A DNA stretch of 28,117 nt from a bacterium (GTDB taxonomy: Bacteria; Chloroflexota; Dormibacteria; UBA8260; Bog-877): contig JAKABA010000037.1 of NCBI GenBank assembly GCA_021802115.1, forward strand, positions 1 to 28,117, in the 5' to 3' direction. The notes under the pieces were generated by a model. The model was not told the DNA's origin. It ran no database searches and saw only the letters and a program-made list of their open reading frames with translations. Positions 7,940-16,835 of the stretch are shown in pieces. The first letter of the stretch is position 1. The number at the start of each line of letters is the position of its first letter. Made by a program: the position numbers and the translations under genes.

Positions 7940-9310
7940 ATTGCTAAGCGAGTCCAGTTTCCGCGCGGGCGATGAAGTGACCTTCCGCAGATAGTCCAGA
8001 GTGCGTGACAGTTTGTCATCAAGGGCGGCCCGGTCGGAGACCTGGAGGCGGCGCTCGAGGCACTTAGCTCCAAACCCCACGGCCATGTGCTGGCGGTGCC
8101 ATGGTTCGTGCGCCACCCGGGGCTGGACCAGGTGCTGTCCACCGGACCGCGGCTGGGGCGGGACCGAGTGGTGGCGACGGAGGTGCACCCGTGATCCGAC
8201 CCACCTCCAAACTGGCCACCGCCCGGAACCGGCAGAGCACCACCCTAGGATCGTGGCTGGGCGTGGAGGATGCTGATGAGGACGATCTTTCCTCGACGCT
8301 GGACTGGCTGGGACGAAGCCAGATGCAGGGAGAGGCGTAGTGGGCCAGCCGGCACCTTCACAGCGGCAGCTTGGTGCTCTACGACCTGACTTCGGTGTTC
8401 GTCGAGGGACGGCGCTGCCCGCTGGCGCGACGCGGCTGCAGCCGCGATGTCATGGAGGGTACCTTGCTGGTGGAGTTCGGGATATTTGCCAACTGAGAGG
8501 GCCGTCCGGTGGCGGTGGAGGCGTTCGCCGGTAGCACCTCGACCCACACGGCCGTGGCCACCCAGGTGGAGAAGCTCCAGAAACGCCTCGACTTGAGCAG
8601 CTGGTGCTGGTGGGGGCCCAAGGGATGCTGACCTCGGCGCGGGTGGAGGCGCCGAAGTGCCGCGACGGGATCGAGTGGGTGTCGGCCCGCAAGGGAGTCC
8701 GCATCGGGGCCGTGGTGGAGGACGGCGAGTTGCAAGCGGGACGGTTCCATCACCAGAGCCTGGCTGAGACGGTGTCCCCCAGATTCTCCGCGGAGCGCCT
8801 GACGGTCTGCAAGAAGTCCGACCTGGCGCGGGAGCGAGCCCTCGCGCGCGACGATCTGCTCTCGGCCACCGAGCGGGAGCTCGAGAATGAGGCCAGCTAT
8901 GGCGGGCCGACTGTACCGCTAGCACAAGATCGGGCTCAGACTGGAAGGTGCTGAATCATTACAGGGTGGGCAAGCCCTTTGCACTTGCGATCCTCGTCTG
9001 GAGCTTCGACCTTTCCCGGCTTCAGAAGAACATCGCTCGGGATGCAGCGCGGGACGGGATCTACGCGACCCCCCTAGCCTGAGCGGAGAGCGCAGCGGCC
9101 CCCAGGAACTGGTGCAGATATACAGGTTGTTGGCCCGGGCGGAGCGGGCGCTGGCACCTCGGACTACGACTGCGGCGGACTCGTCGACGAACTGGGCATC
9201 AGCACTCACCAGCAGATCCGAGGCGGTGCCACCACTTGCCTCGAGGTCACCATTCCCACCCCTCTCGGGTAGAGCGCCTTCCGTCTCCGCCGCGTACCCA
9301 TCACCGTGTA
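7940..9310 (+). pseudogene. Decayed IS1634-family transposase
   Basis: Pieces of one DDE transposase appear in order but in shifting frames with stops. An N-terminal part (SFRAGDEVTFRR, from about 7944) comes first. Then come KPHGHVLAVPWFVRHPGLDQVL (about 8067-8130), TSKLATARNRQSTTLGSWLG (about 8200-8260) and GSLVLYDLTSVFVEGRRCPLARRG (about 8363-8434). EGRPVAVEAFAGSTSTHTAVATQVEKLQ (8500s), LVLVGAQGMLTSARV (about 8602-8646) and ERLTVCKKSDLARERALARDDLLSATERELE (about 8796-8886) follow. The last pieces are LNHYRVGKPFALAI (about 8950-8991), VQIYRLLARAERAL and a C-terminal relic ending near TIPTPLG. The LYDLTS and VGxxGMLT blocks are the family's catalytic motifs. At least five frame changes and an apparent gap before the C-terminus make it inactive. 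No terminal inverted repeats were identified. Confidence 0.82.
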
Positions 9311-9413
9311 GCCCGACACAGTCTCCGCACGCCGATCTCATCTGATCTCCCGCCATCTCAGCTACGTCCGATTAGCGTGGCGGCGCACCGTCAGCGGAGG
9401 TTGGGCGATCCCC

Positions 9414-9905
9414 TCACTCCAGCAGCTGGGCGAGCTCGATGAGCGCGGCGACCAGCGCCTCGCGTCGCTGGTCCGAGACGGCCCGGAGCCGCTCGTCGAG
9501 GATGGCGGCCCGGGCCCGGCGGAGCCTCGTCAGAAGACGCACCCCGGCCGGGGTCGCCCGCAGCAGCGCGGCGCGGCGGTCGCTGGGGTCCGCCTGGCGA
9601 ACCACCAGCCGCTCCGCCTCGAGCCGCTGCAACTTCGGGGTGATGGTCGAGTTGTCGACCCCCACCTGGGTGGCCAGCGCCGAGGGGTGGCAGGGGCCGC
9701 AGTTCACGATCCGGGCCAGCAGCCAGACGTGCGAGAGCGGAAGATCGCACTGAGCTCGCTGCATGACCCGGGCCTGCACGTCGTGCCGGCTGGCCCAGCG
9801 CACCAGAGTGGTGACCGCGTCATCCAGCCGCTCTCCGGGGGGGCCGGGCGGAGCGTCGTGTACCTGCTCATCGGAATCGGTCGCCAGCGCCACATCCGGG
9901 TTCAC
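9414..9905 (-). CDS. MarR family transcriptional regulator
   Basis: This is a 163-residue winged-helix regulator, the usual length plus a short acidic N-terminal tail. The core shows HVWLLARIVNCGPCHPSALATQVGVDNSTITPKLQRLEAERLVVRQADPSDRRAALLRATPAGVRLL, with recognition helix and wing (DPSDRRA) as in MarR/OhrR proteins. The ATG overlaps the stop of the exporter gene by four bases, so it is the second gene of a two-gene operon. Such pairs usually work by the regulator repressing its own operon until a toxic phenolic or drug-like ligand binds. The palindrome at 11751-11772 in front of the operon is the likely target. A CNCGPC cysteine pair near residues 68-71 might add redox sensing, which is only a possibility. 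Confidence 0.92.
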   Translation of the reverse strand: MNPDVALATDSDEQVHDAPPGPPGERLDDAVTTLVRWASRHDVQARVMQRAQCDLPLSHVWLLARIVNCGPCHPSALATQVGVDNSTITPKLQRLEAERLVVRQADPSDRRAALLRATPAGVRLLTRLRRARAAILDERLRAVSDQRREALVAALIELAQLLE

Positions 9906-11722
9906 GGAGCGGGATCCTCGACCCTGACGGCCGTGGCCCCGGTGTCCGTGGCCGGACGGGACCCCGGGCGGCGCGGGGCAGCGGCGCGGGGCTGCCCCGG
10001 GACCGCCACCATCTGGGCCTGATCGTCATGGACGTACTTGCCGCCGCGCAGGATGCTGGCCAGCGCGGCCAGCAGGCAGGCGGCGATGGCGAAGTCGAAT
10101 GCCGCCCGCAGGCCGGTCATGAAGGGCGGGGAGATGAGTTGAGGGAAGAATGCCCGGCCGGTGAGGTAGGCCGCCTTGGCATGGCTGAGGTGGGGGAGGA
10201 TGGGCCCAAGCAGCGTCCCCACGGGGTTGTAGCCCAGGAAGGCAGCGAAGAGGCTCCCGACCGCAGGCAGGTGCGCGACCCGGTTCGCGTAGGCCGAGGG
10301 CACCCCCTGGGCGATAAGGCCGTGATAGAGCGCGTGGGGCAGGGTGCCGGACAGGCCGATGATGATCAGGGTGAAGAAGATCCCGATCGAGAGCACCATC
10401 GCGGAGTTCTGGAACGTGGCCGCCATTCCGGCGCCCGCCCCGCGCTGCTCGGGGGGCAGGCTGTTCATGATGCCGGCCTGGTTGGGAGACGCGAAGAGGC
10501 CGCTGGACAGGCCGTAGACAAACAGCAGGGCGGCGAATATCAGGTAGTTGAAGTCGGCCGGAAGCAGCTGGAAGAGACCGAAGATCACCGCGGAGCCGAA
10601 GACGCCCAGGGTGGCGAAGGTGCGGGATCCGTAGCGATCCGAGAGAATCCCCGCCAGCGGGCCGGCCACCAGGAACCCGACCGTCAGCGGGAGCAGGTAG
10701 ATCCCGGCCCAGAGCGGGGTCTGGGCGAAGCTGTAGCCGTGCCGGGGCAGCCAGATACCCTGCAACCAGATGATCAGGATGAACATCAGCCCACCTCGGG
10801 CCAGGGATGCGAAGAGGCCGGCCGCATTGCCTGCGGCGAAGGCACGGATCTTGAAGAGCGGGATCCGAAACATCGGCTGCGCAACCTTGGTCTCGATCCA
10901 GACGAAGACCCCGAGGAGGACGGCCCCGCCGATGAGCGCTCCCAAAACCCAGGGGTTGGTCCAGCCCATGGTCTGCGAGCCGTAGGGCAGGATCCCGTAG
11001 GTGATCCCCACCAGCAGCGCGATCAGACCCGCCGCGAAGAACAGGTTTCCCCACCAGTCGATGCGGGAGGGCCGCCGCACGCCGGTGTCATGGAGCTTCA
11101 GGTAGGCCCAGACGGTTCCGAAGATGCCGAAGGGCACGGAGACCAGGAAAACCAGGTGCCAGGAGACCGGCCCTAGCAGCCCCCCCAGCACGAGTCCGAT
11201 GAAGGAGCCCGCGATCGCGGCCACCATATTGGTGCCGAGCGCCAGCCCCCGCTGGTTGGAGGGGAAGGCGTCCGTCAGGATCGCCGAGGAGTTGGCCCAG
11301 AGCAAAGCCCCTCCCACTCCCTGGAGGATGCGCATCGCGATCAGGTAGAGGGCCGCACCCGATCCGGTGGTCCAACTGATGGAGAGCAGGATCGAGAAGA
11401 TGGTGAAGATGGCGAAGCCAAGGTTGTACATGCGCACACGGCCGTACATGTCGCCGATCCGGCCCAGGCTCACCACCAACACCGCGGTTACCACCATGTA
11501 TCCCATGAGGAGCCAGAGGAAGTACGGGGTGTTGCCGCTGGTCAGAGGGTTGAGCTTGATCCCCCGGAAGATGTCGGGCAAAGCGATCAGCACGATCGAG
11601 GAGTTGATCGTCGCCATCAGGATCCCCAGGGTGGTGTTGGAGAGCGCGATCCACTTGTAGTGGGGTCCCAAACGCTGGCCAGTTGTGCTCACCAATCCCG
11701 CCGAACCTGGACCCTGGGGCAT
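9902..11722 (-). CDS. MFS drug exporter, DHA2 (14-TM, EmrB/QacA type)
   Basis: This 606-residue membrane protein has about 14 hydrophobic segments, typical for DHA2 proton-coupled exporters. The first helix contains TLGILMATINSSIVLIALPDI. Motif A follows as GRIGDMYGRVRMYN in loop 2-3. A motif C-like stretch AGSFIGLVLGGLLGPVSWH is in TM5 and marks an antiporter. The ATG start is supported by AGGAGGG at 11730-11736, seven bases upstream. It is co-transcribed with the MarR gene (four-base overlap). It probably exports toxic hydrophobic compounds or an antibiotic. The extra-long loop around residues 465-540 is a common feature of the family. Confidence 0.93.
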   Translation of the reverse strand: MPQGPGSAGLVSTTGQRLGPHYKWIALSNTTLGILMATINSSIVLIALPDIFRGIKLNPLTSGNTPYFLWLLMGYMVVTAVLVVSLGRIGDMYGRVRMYNLGFAIFTIFSILLSISWTTGSGAALYLIAMRILQGVGGALLWANSSAILTDAFPSNQRGLALGTNMVAAIAGSFIGLVLGGLLGPVSWHLVFLVSVPFGIFGTVWAYLKLHDTGVRRPSRIDWWGNLFFAAGLIALLVGITYGILPYGSQTMGWTNPWVLGALIGGAVLLGVFVWIETKVAQPMFRIPLFKIRAFAAGNAAGLFASLARGGLMFILIIWLQGIWLPRHGYSFAQTPLWAGIYLLPLTVGFLVAGPLAGILSDRYGSRTFATLGVFGSAVIFGLFQLLPADFNYLIFAALLFVYGLSSGLFASPNQAGIMNSLPPEQRGAGAGMAATFQNSAMVLSIGIFFTLIIIGLSGTLPHALYHGLIAQGVPSAYANRVAHLPAVGSLFAAFLGYNPVGTLLGPILPHLSHAKAAYLTGRAFFPQLISPPFMTGLRAAFDFAIAACLLAALASILRGGKYVHDDQAQMVAVPGQPRAAAPRRPGSRPATDTGATAVRVEDPAP

Positions 11723-11750
11723 GCTCTATCCCTCCTTGACCTCTTGATAG

Positions 11751-11772
11751 TTGGTTGGTACATACTAACCAA
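11751..11772 (-). promoter_or_regulatory. Palindromic MarR-type operator
   Basis: TTGGTTGGTA (11751-11760), a CA centre, then TACTAACCAA (11763-11772) form a 22-bp near-palindrome in which 18 positions match their mates. It sits 28 bases upstream of the exporter's ATG, just before its ribosome binding site, where a bound dimer would block transcription. MarR proteins bind A/T-rich palindromes of about this size. The region is otherwise G/C-rich, so the site stands out. Confidence 0.7.
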
Positions 11773-11955
11773 TTGCGGTGGACCGGCGGCGGCGGGAAGT
11801 GAGCCCACCCGCCGCTGAGAGCCAGTCGAGCAGCGGCGCCGAGGTTCGTACCGCTGGGCTCAGGAGGTGGACCGGACCAACGCGCTGGGAGCCGGGCCCG
11901 GGGCCAAGCGCGGCCGATTTCCCCGATCGCGACCACAGAATCTTGCGCAGCGGGA

Positions 11956-11961
11956 TATATT
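11956..11961 (+). promoter_or_regulatory. Putative -10 of a leaderless promoter
   Basis: TATATT ends eight bases before the ATG at 11970, the spacing expected if transcription starts at or next to the start codon. No clear -35 is visible. GGGAG directly abuts the ATG and is too close for a ribosome binding site. Confidence 0.4.
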
Positions 11962-11969
11962 TACGGGAG

Positions 11970-13148
11970 ATGGACCCCATTCAGACTCCCAGCCGAGGGT
12001 GGCGGCGCCACTGGCGAATTGTGGTCACCGCGCTGGGGGCAGCGCTCGTGATCGCGGGCGGAGCCGCGACCGGGATCGTGACCGCCTCGAAGTCGGGGCC
12101 ACCCGTGATCCCCACCGCGGCCATCGTGGTCCCCGGCAGCCCGACGGCGGTGAGTCCTACCGCCACCATCGCGATTCATCTCCGGCACGCGAAGCTGGAG
12201 CAGGTGAAGGTGACGACCGCGGCCGGAACTGCTTTGAGCGGAAAGGTGACGCCGGCGGGCTGGAAGCCGGAGCAGCCGATGCCCTGGGCGACCAAGCTGG
12301 AGATGACCATCACCGCCAAGGGTGGTCTCCCGGTCAAGACGATCAGCGCCAGCACCAGCTGGACCACTGCCCCCCAGCCGCTGCCGGTGGAGTCCATCGG
12401 GCTCACGATCTCCCCCAGCAACGGAGGGCAGGTCGGCATGGGCACCGCCTGGGTGATCCAGTTCTCCAAGCCGATCCCCGCCGCGGACCAGGCCTTGGTG
12501 GTCCAGCATCTGATCACCAAGGAGTCGATCCCCGACACGGTGGGCTGGCATTGGTGGTCCTCGACCGAGGTGGACGGCCGCCCGGAGCAGTTCTGGCCGA
12601 TGAATGAGCAGGCCACCCTCTCGGTGAACCTCGACGGGATGGTGATCGGTGGCTACCGGATCGTCGGGACCACCGCCAACAGCGAGTTCACAGTCGTCAA
12701 CCAGCACCTGACCAAGGTCAGCGCCATCACTCACGAGATGCAGGTCTACAACGGCAACCAGCTGATCAAGACCCTCCCCGTCAGCCTGGGCAAGCCGGGG
12801 TTCCCAACGATCTCCGGTACTCTGGTGGTGCTCTACAAGACCCCGGTCGTGTTCATGAACTCGGCCACCATCGGTTATCCGGGGCTGTATGCCCAGAACG
12901 TCTACGACGACGTCGCCATCAGCACCGACGGCTACTACATGCACGCTGCCAACTGGGACGTGTACGACCACGGCCGGGCCAACGTGTCGTTCGGTTGCAT
13001 CGAGCAGAACCCCGCCAACGCCGTGTGGTTCTACAACTGGTCGATTCCCGGTGATGTGGTGGAGGTCACCGGCACCCCGCTGCGCGCCAGTGAGGTCAAC
13101 GGTGAGGGCGACTGGAACATCCCCTGGAGCGAGTTCCAGACCAACTGA
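11970..13148 (+). CDS. L,D-transpeptidase (YkuD domain) with Ig-like region
   Basis: This is a 392-residue membrane-anchored cell-wall enzyme that makes 3-3 cross-links or attaches proteins to peptidoglycan. Residues about 17-38 form a signal anchor (WRIVVTALGAALVIAGGAATGIVTA), followed by a Pro/Thr linker and Ig-like domains (about 60-250) as in actinobacterial Ldt proteins. The YkuD domain fills about 250-370 and ends in HAANWDVYDHGRANVSFGCIEQ. His325 and Cys343 are the catalytic pair, at the standard spacing. The usual SHGC block is SFGC, with Phe341 in place of the conserved His, and Glu/Gln follow instead of the usual Arg or Asn. The frame is open back to 11778. The ATG at 11970 is chosen because it gives a normal signal anchor and lies just after a -10-like box. 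Confidence 0.9.
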   Translation: MDPIQTPSRGWRRHWRIVVTALGAALVIAGGAATGIVTASKSGPPVIPTAAIVVPGSPTAVSPTATIAIHLRHAKLEQVKVTTAAGTALSGKVTPAGWKPEQPMPWATKLEMTITAKGGLPVKTISASTSWTTAPQPLPVESIGLTISPSNGGQVGMGTAWVIQFSKPIPAADQALVVQHLITKESIPDTVGWHWWSSTEVDGRPEQFWPMNEQATLSVNLDGMVIGGYRIVGTTANSEFTVVNQHLTKVSAITHEMQVYNGNQLIKTLPVSLGKPGFPTISGTLVVLYKTPVVFMNSATIGYPGLYAQNVYDDVAISTDGYYMHAANWDVYDHGRANVSFGCIEQNPANAVWFYNWSIPGDVVEVTGTPLRASEVNGEGDWNIPWSEFQTN

Positions 13149-13178
13149 GGGATCCGGAACCGACCACCCGCGGCTCGC

Positions 13179-13730
13179 TCAGGGGGCGGGGCCGTCCGGC
13201 AGACTGAGTTGCATCTCAATGGCCGCTTGGGATCCGCCACCGGCAAGTCGCTCCTTGCGGCCGGTCGGCTGGAAGCCGTGCCGCTGGTAGAGGTCTATGG
13301 CCCGCAGGTTGTCGGCCGCGACATGCAGGAGCACCTTCCGGGCGCCCTCGGCGCTCGCCCAGCCCAGCAGGAATTGAAGCATCGAGGAGGCGGCCGAGGT
13401 GCCGCGGGCTGAGGGCCGGACCCACATGGCGAAGACCCGCCGGCATGAGTGATCGTCACTCGGATCGCGGCCCAGGCACGCCAGGCCCACGGACTCGCCC
13501 GAGATCCGGGCGACGCTCCATATCGAGGTTTCGCAGCGCCGAATCCACTCGTCCTGGGGGAGGGCCAGCTCCCGCTCCAGCGTCGCCCCGAACGCGGACG
13601 GCGCGTCGGCCAGCGCCTTCAGACGGAGATCCCGTAGCTCGCGCCACTCGATCAGCCGGGTGACGGTCAGCTGGCGCGGCCGTCGGCTCCGCTGGACGGT
13701 TCCCGCCTGCTCCTCCGGAAGAGGGTTCAC
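13179..13730 (-). CDS. GNAT family N-acetyltransferase
   Basis: This is a GNAT enzyme of about 183 residues that transfers an acetyl group from acetyl-CoA to an amine. The fold is seen in LTVTRLIEWRELRDLRLKALADAPSAFGATLERE, then VFAMWVRPSARGTSAASSMLQFLLGWA (the acetyl-CoA loop region). KVLLHVAADNLRAIDLYQRHGFQPTGRKE follows and is the strongest family hallmark. The loop has ARGTSAA where RGxGxG/A is usual. The frame is open to an ATG at 13925, but that 65-residue extension is Arg/Pro/Ser-rich and not GNAT-like, so the GTG at 13730 is chosen. A weak AGGA precedes it. It converges with the L,D-transpeptidase gene. The acceptor is unknown. Confidence 0.8.
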   Translation of the reverse strand: MNPLPEEQAGTVQRSRRPRQLTVTRLIEWRELRDLRLKALADAPSAFGATLERELALPQDEWIRRCETSIWSVARISGESVGLACLGRDPSDDHSCRRVFAMWVRPSARGTSAASSMLQFLLGWASAEGARKVLLHVAADNLRAIDLYQRHGFQPTGRKERLAGGGSQAAIEMQLSLPDGPAP

Positions 13731-13939
13731 GATCCTAGTTGGACCCGAGCGTCGAGGGCGGCTGCAGCTGAGTCGAGACGGCCGCCGACCCGTCGGCCAG
13801 GGCGCTGGCGGCTGCTGGCGCGGTCCGGGTGCCGGGGCCGCATCCGATCGGCAGGGTCCAATCCACTCTGAACCATCTACGCTAAAGCGGAATCGGTCCG
13901 CGCGGGCGGGCGAGCCGCACCTCATTTGGAGATGGTGTC

Positions 13940-14881
13940 ATGACCGCTCCCTTCTTCGGGTTCCACATCCCCAACTTCACGTTCCCCGGGGTCGAGCCTG
14001 CCGACCTGTTCGAGCGGGTGGCCCAATCCGCAGTCGCGGCCGAGGCCGCGGGATTCGATCTGGTGACAGTGATGGACCACTTTTACCAGATCCCCATGAC
14101 CGGCCCCGAGACCGAGCCGATGCTGGAGGCCTACACGACGTTGGGGGCGCTCTCACAGCGCACCAGCCGCGTCTACCTGAGCGCCCTGGTGACCGGGGTC
14201 ACCTACCGAAACCCGGCGCTGTTGGCCAAGCAGGTGACGACCCTGGACACTCTCTCTCGGGGCCGCGCCATCCTGGGGATTGGCGCGGCCTGGAACGAGG
14301 CGGAGCACCGGGGCTACGGCTACGAGTTCCCACCGGTGGGAAGGCGGATGGATCGGCTGGAGGAGGCGTTGCACATCGCCAGGGCGATGTTCACCCAGGA
14401 GCGCCCGAGCTTTTCCGGCCGCTACTACCGCATTGATGAAGCCCTCAATGTGCCCCGCCCGCTGCAGCCGGGAGGGCCCCGGATCCTGGTCGGGGGTGGC
14501 GGCGAGCAGCGGACCCTGCGGCTGGTGGCGCGCTACGCGGACATCTCGAACTGGTTCGGTTCGGTCGAGGACATGCGCCGCAAGGGGGAGATCCTGGAGC
14601 GGTACTGTGCCCAGGAGGGGCGGGATCCTGCGGCGATCCTGCGCACCGCCATGGCCCCGGTGCTGCTAATACCCTCCGAACGCGACCGGGAGGCGGTGAT
14701 TCAGGGGATCCCGCCGGCGCGCCGGGCTTCACTCGGCGAACCCGTGACCCCGGATCAGGCGGCGGAGCAGCTCTCGACCTACATGGAGGCCGGGATCGGC
14801 GGCTTCACCTTCGCCAACGCCGCCTTGCACAACCCGGATCTGATCGCGGCCGCTGGAGAGGTCAAGCGGCTGCTGACCTGA
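13940..14881 (+). CDS. LLM-class (luciferase-like) F420-dependent oxidoreductase
   Basis: This is a 313-residue TIM-barrel protein of the bacterial luciferase family. It opens with FGFHIPNFTFPGVEPADLFERVAQSAVAAEAAGFDLVTVMDHF, then LVTGVTYRNPALLAKQVTTLDTLSRGRAILGIGAAWNEAEHRGYGYEFP. FSGRYYRIDEALNVPRPLQPGGPRILVGGGGEQRTLRLVARYADISN follows. These are the flavin/F420 barrel motifs of the LLM class found in actinobacteria, most of which use F420; FMN use cannot be excluded. GGAG at 13928-13931 lies eight bases before the ATG. The substrate is unknown. It is followed after 47 bases by the cysteine genes in the same direction, which may be co-transcription or chance. Confidence 0.88.
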   Translation: MTAPFFGFHIPNFTFPGVEPADLFERVAQSAVAAEAAGFDLVTVMDHFYQIPMTGPETEPMLEAYTTLGALSQRTSRVYLSALVTGVTYRNPALLAKQVTTLDTLSRGRAILGIGAAWNEAEHRGYGYEFPPVGRRMDRLEEALHIARAMFTQERPSFSGRYYRIDEALNVPRPLQPGGPRILVGGGGEQRTLRLVARYADISNWFGSVEDMRRKGEILERYCAQEGRDPAAILRTAMAPVLLIPSERDREAVIQGIPPARRASLGEPVTPDQAAEQLSTYMEAGIGGFTFANAALHNPDLIAAAGEVKRLLT

Positions 14882-14928
14882 GGAGGGAGCGCGACCCGGC
14901 CGCACGTCCGGGTGGGAAACTGGACCCC

Positions 14929-15777
14929 ATGGCCAGCGCTCGGGGACATGACTCTCAGTTCGCCAAGCGGTTGGCGGCGAGCTGTCGCCCCAGTGCGCGC
15001 CCGCTCCCGCTCAAGCGCGACGTCGCCCAGTTCGTGGACAACCTCTTGGGACTGCTGTTCCCCCAGCTGGCCGAGGCGATGGCCGGAACCGCAGAGGAGA
15101 TCGAGGCCCGGCTGGAGCTGGTCCGCTGCGAGCTGGCCCGACTGCTGCAGCCCGGGCTTGAGCCCCGCCGGGCCGAGCAGGTGTCGCGCGCCTTCTGGAG
15201 TGAGCTGCCCCGGCTCTATTCGCGGATCCAGCTGGACGCGGAGGCGATCCTCTCGGGAGACCCGGCCGCCGAGAGTCTGGATGAGGTGGTCGCCGCCTAC
15301 CCTGGCTTCCTGGCGACGGCCACTTATCGGGTGGCGCATCAGCTGCACGCGCTGGACGTTCCGGTCGTGCCTCGGCTGCTGGCCGAGGTGGCGCACACCA
15401 GGACCGGGATCGACATTCATCCGGGCGCCTCCATCGGCCGGTCTTTCTGCATCGACCACGGCACCGGCATCGTGATCGGGGAGACCGCTATCCTCGGGGA
15501 CGAGGTCAAGCTCTACCAGGGAGTCACCCTGGGGGCCCTCAGCGTGAGCAAGCTGGCCGCCGGCAGCAAGCGCCACCCGACCATCGGCGATCGGGTGGTG
15601 ATCTACGCCAACGCCACCGTCCTGGGGGGTGACACGACCGTGGGCCATGACAGCGTGGTGGGAGGCAACGTCTGGCTCACCCACAGCGTCCCCGCCTACT
15701 CCCTTGTCTACCACAGCAGCACCGTGAGGGTGCGCAAGGTGACCGAGGGGGAGGAGTTGATGGATTTCGTCATCTGA
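14929..15777 (+). CDS. cysE: Serine O-acetyltransferase
   Basis: This is a 282-residue enzyme that acetylates L-serine with acetyl-CoA to give O-acetylserine, the first step of cysteine synthesis. The N-terminal half is helical ([24 protein letters not shown]). The C-terminal half is the left-handed beta-helix of hexapeptide repeats, with the diagnostic [42 protein letters not shown]. The conserved His residues of that block are catalytic in the family. The next gene, 34 bases downstream, encodes the partner enzyme that consumes O-acetylserine, so a cysE-cysK operon is clear. The long N-terminal region resembles the EpsC-type enzymes. No strong ribosome binding site is seen. Confidence 0.93.
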   Translation: MASARGHDSQFAKRLAASCRPSARPLPLKRDVAQFVDNLLGLLFPQLAEAMAGTAEEIEARLELVRCELARLLQPGLEPRRAEQVSRAFWSELPRLYSRIQLDAEAILSGDPAAESLDEVVAAYPGFLATATYRVAHQLHALDVPVVPRLLAEVAHTRTGIDIHPGASIGRSFCIDHGTGIVIGETAILGDEVKLYQGVTLGALSVSKLAAGSKRHPTIGDRVVIYANATVLGGDTTVGHDSVVGGNVWLTHSVPAYSLVYHSSTVRVRKVTEGEELMDFVI

Positions 15778-15811
15778 GACATCGTCGGCAACCGACAGCA
15801 ACGGAGAGCCC

Positions 15812-16726
<915 letters not shown>

Positions 16727-16835
16727 CCGGCGGTCAGACCACCGATCCCTTCGGCACCAGGTGGACGCAGCTGGGCTCGGCTCACCGGGGCCGAACTCGC
16801 CGCGCGGAATTCCAAGAACAGTGGAGATCATCGAC

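Noticed and set aside
7872..9413. Terminal inverted repeats or target duplications of the IS1634 relic
   Set aside because: I could not find matching ends by eye. The element is too decayed to define its borders.
10028..11176. 382-residue open frame on the plus strand
   Set aside because: It lies antisense to the MFS exporter. It is highly charged and low in complexity, as expected from reading G/C-rich codons backwards.
11778..11969. 64-residue N-terminal extension of the L,D-transpeptidase
   Set aside because: It would place Arg/Pro/Gly-rich sequence before a normal signal anchor. The ATG at 11970 after a -10-like box fits better.
13731..13925. 65-residue N-terminal extension of the GNAT protein
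   Set aside because: Arg/Pro/Ser-rich and not part of the GNAT fold. The GTG at 13730 gives a normal length.
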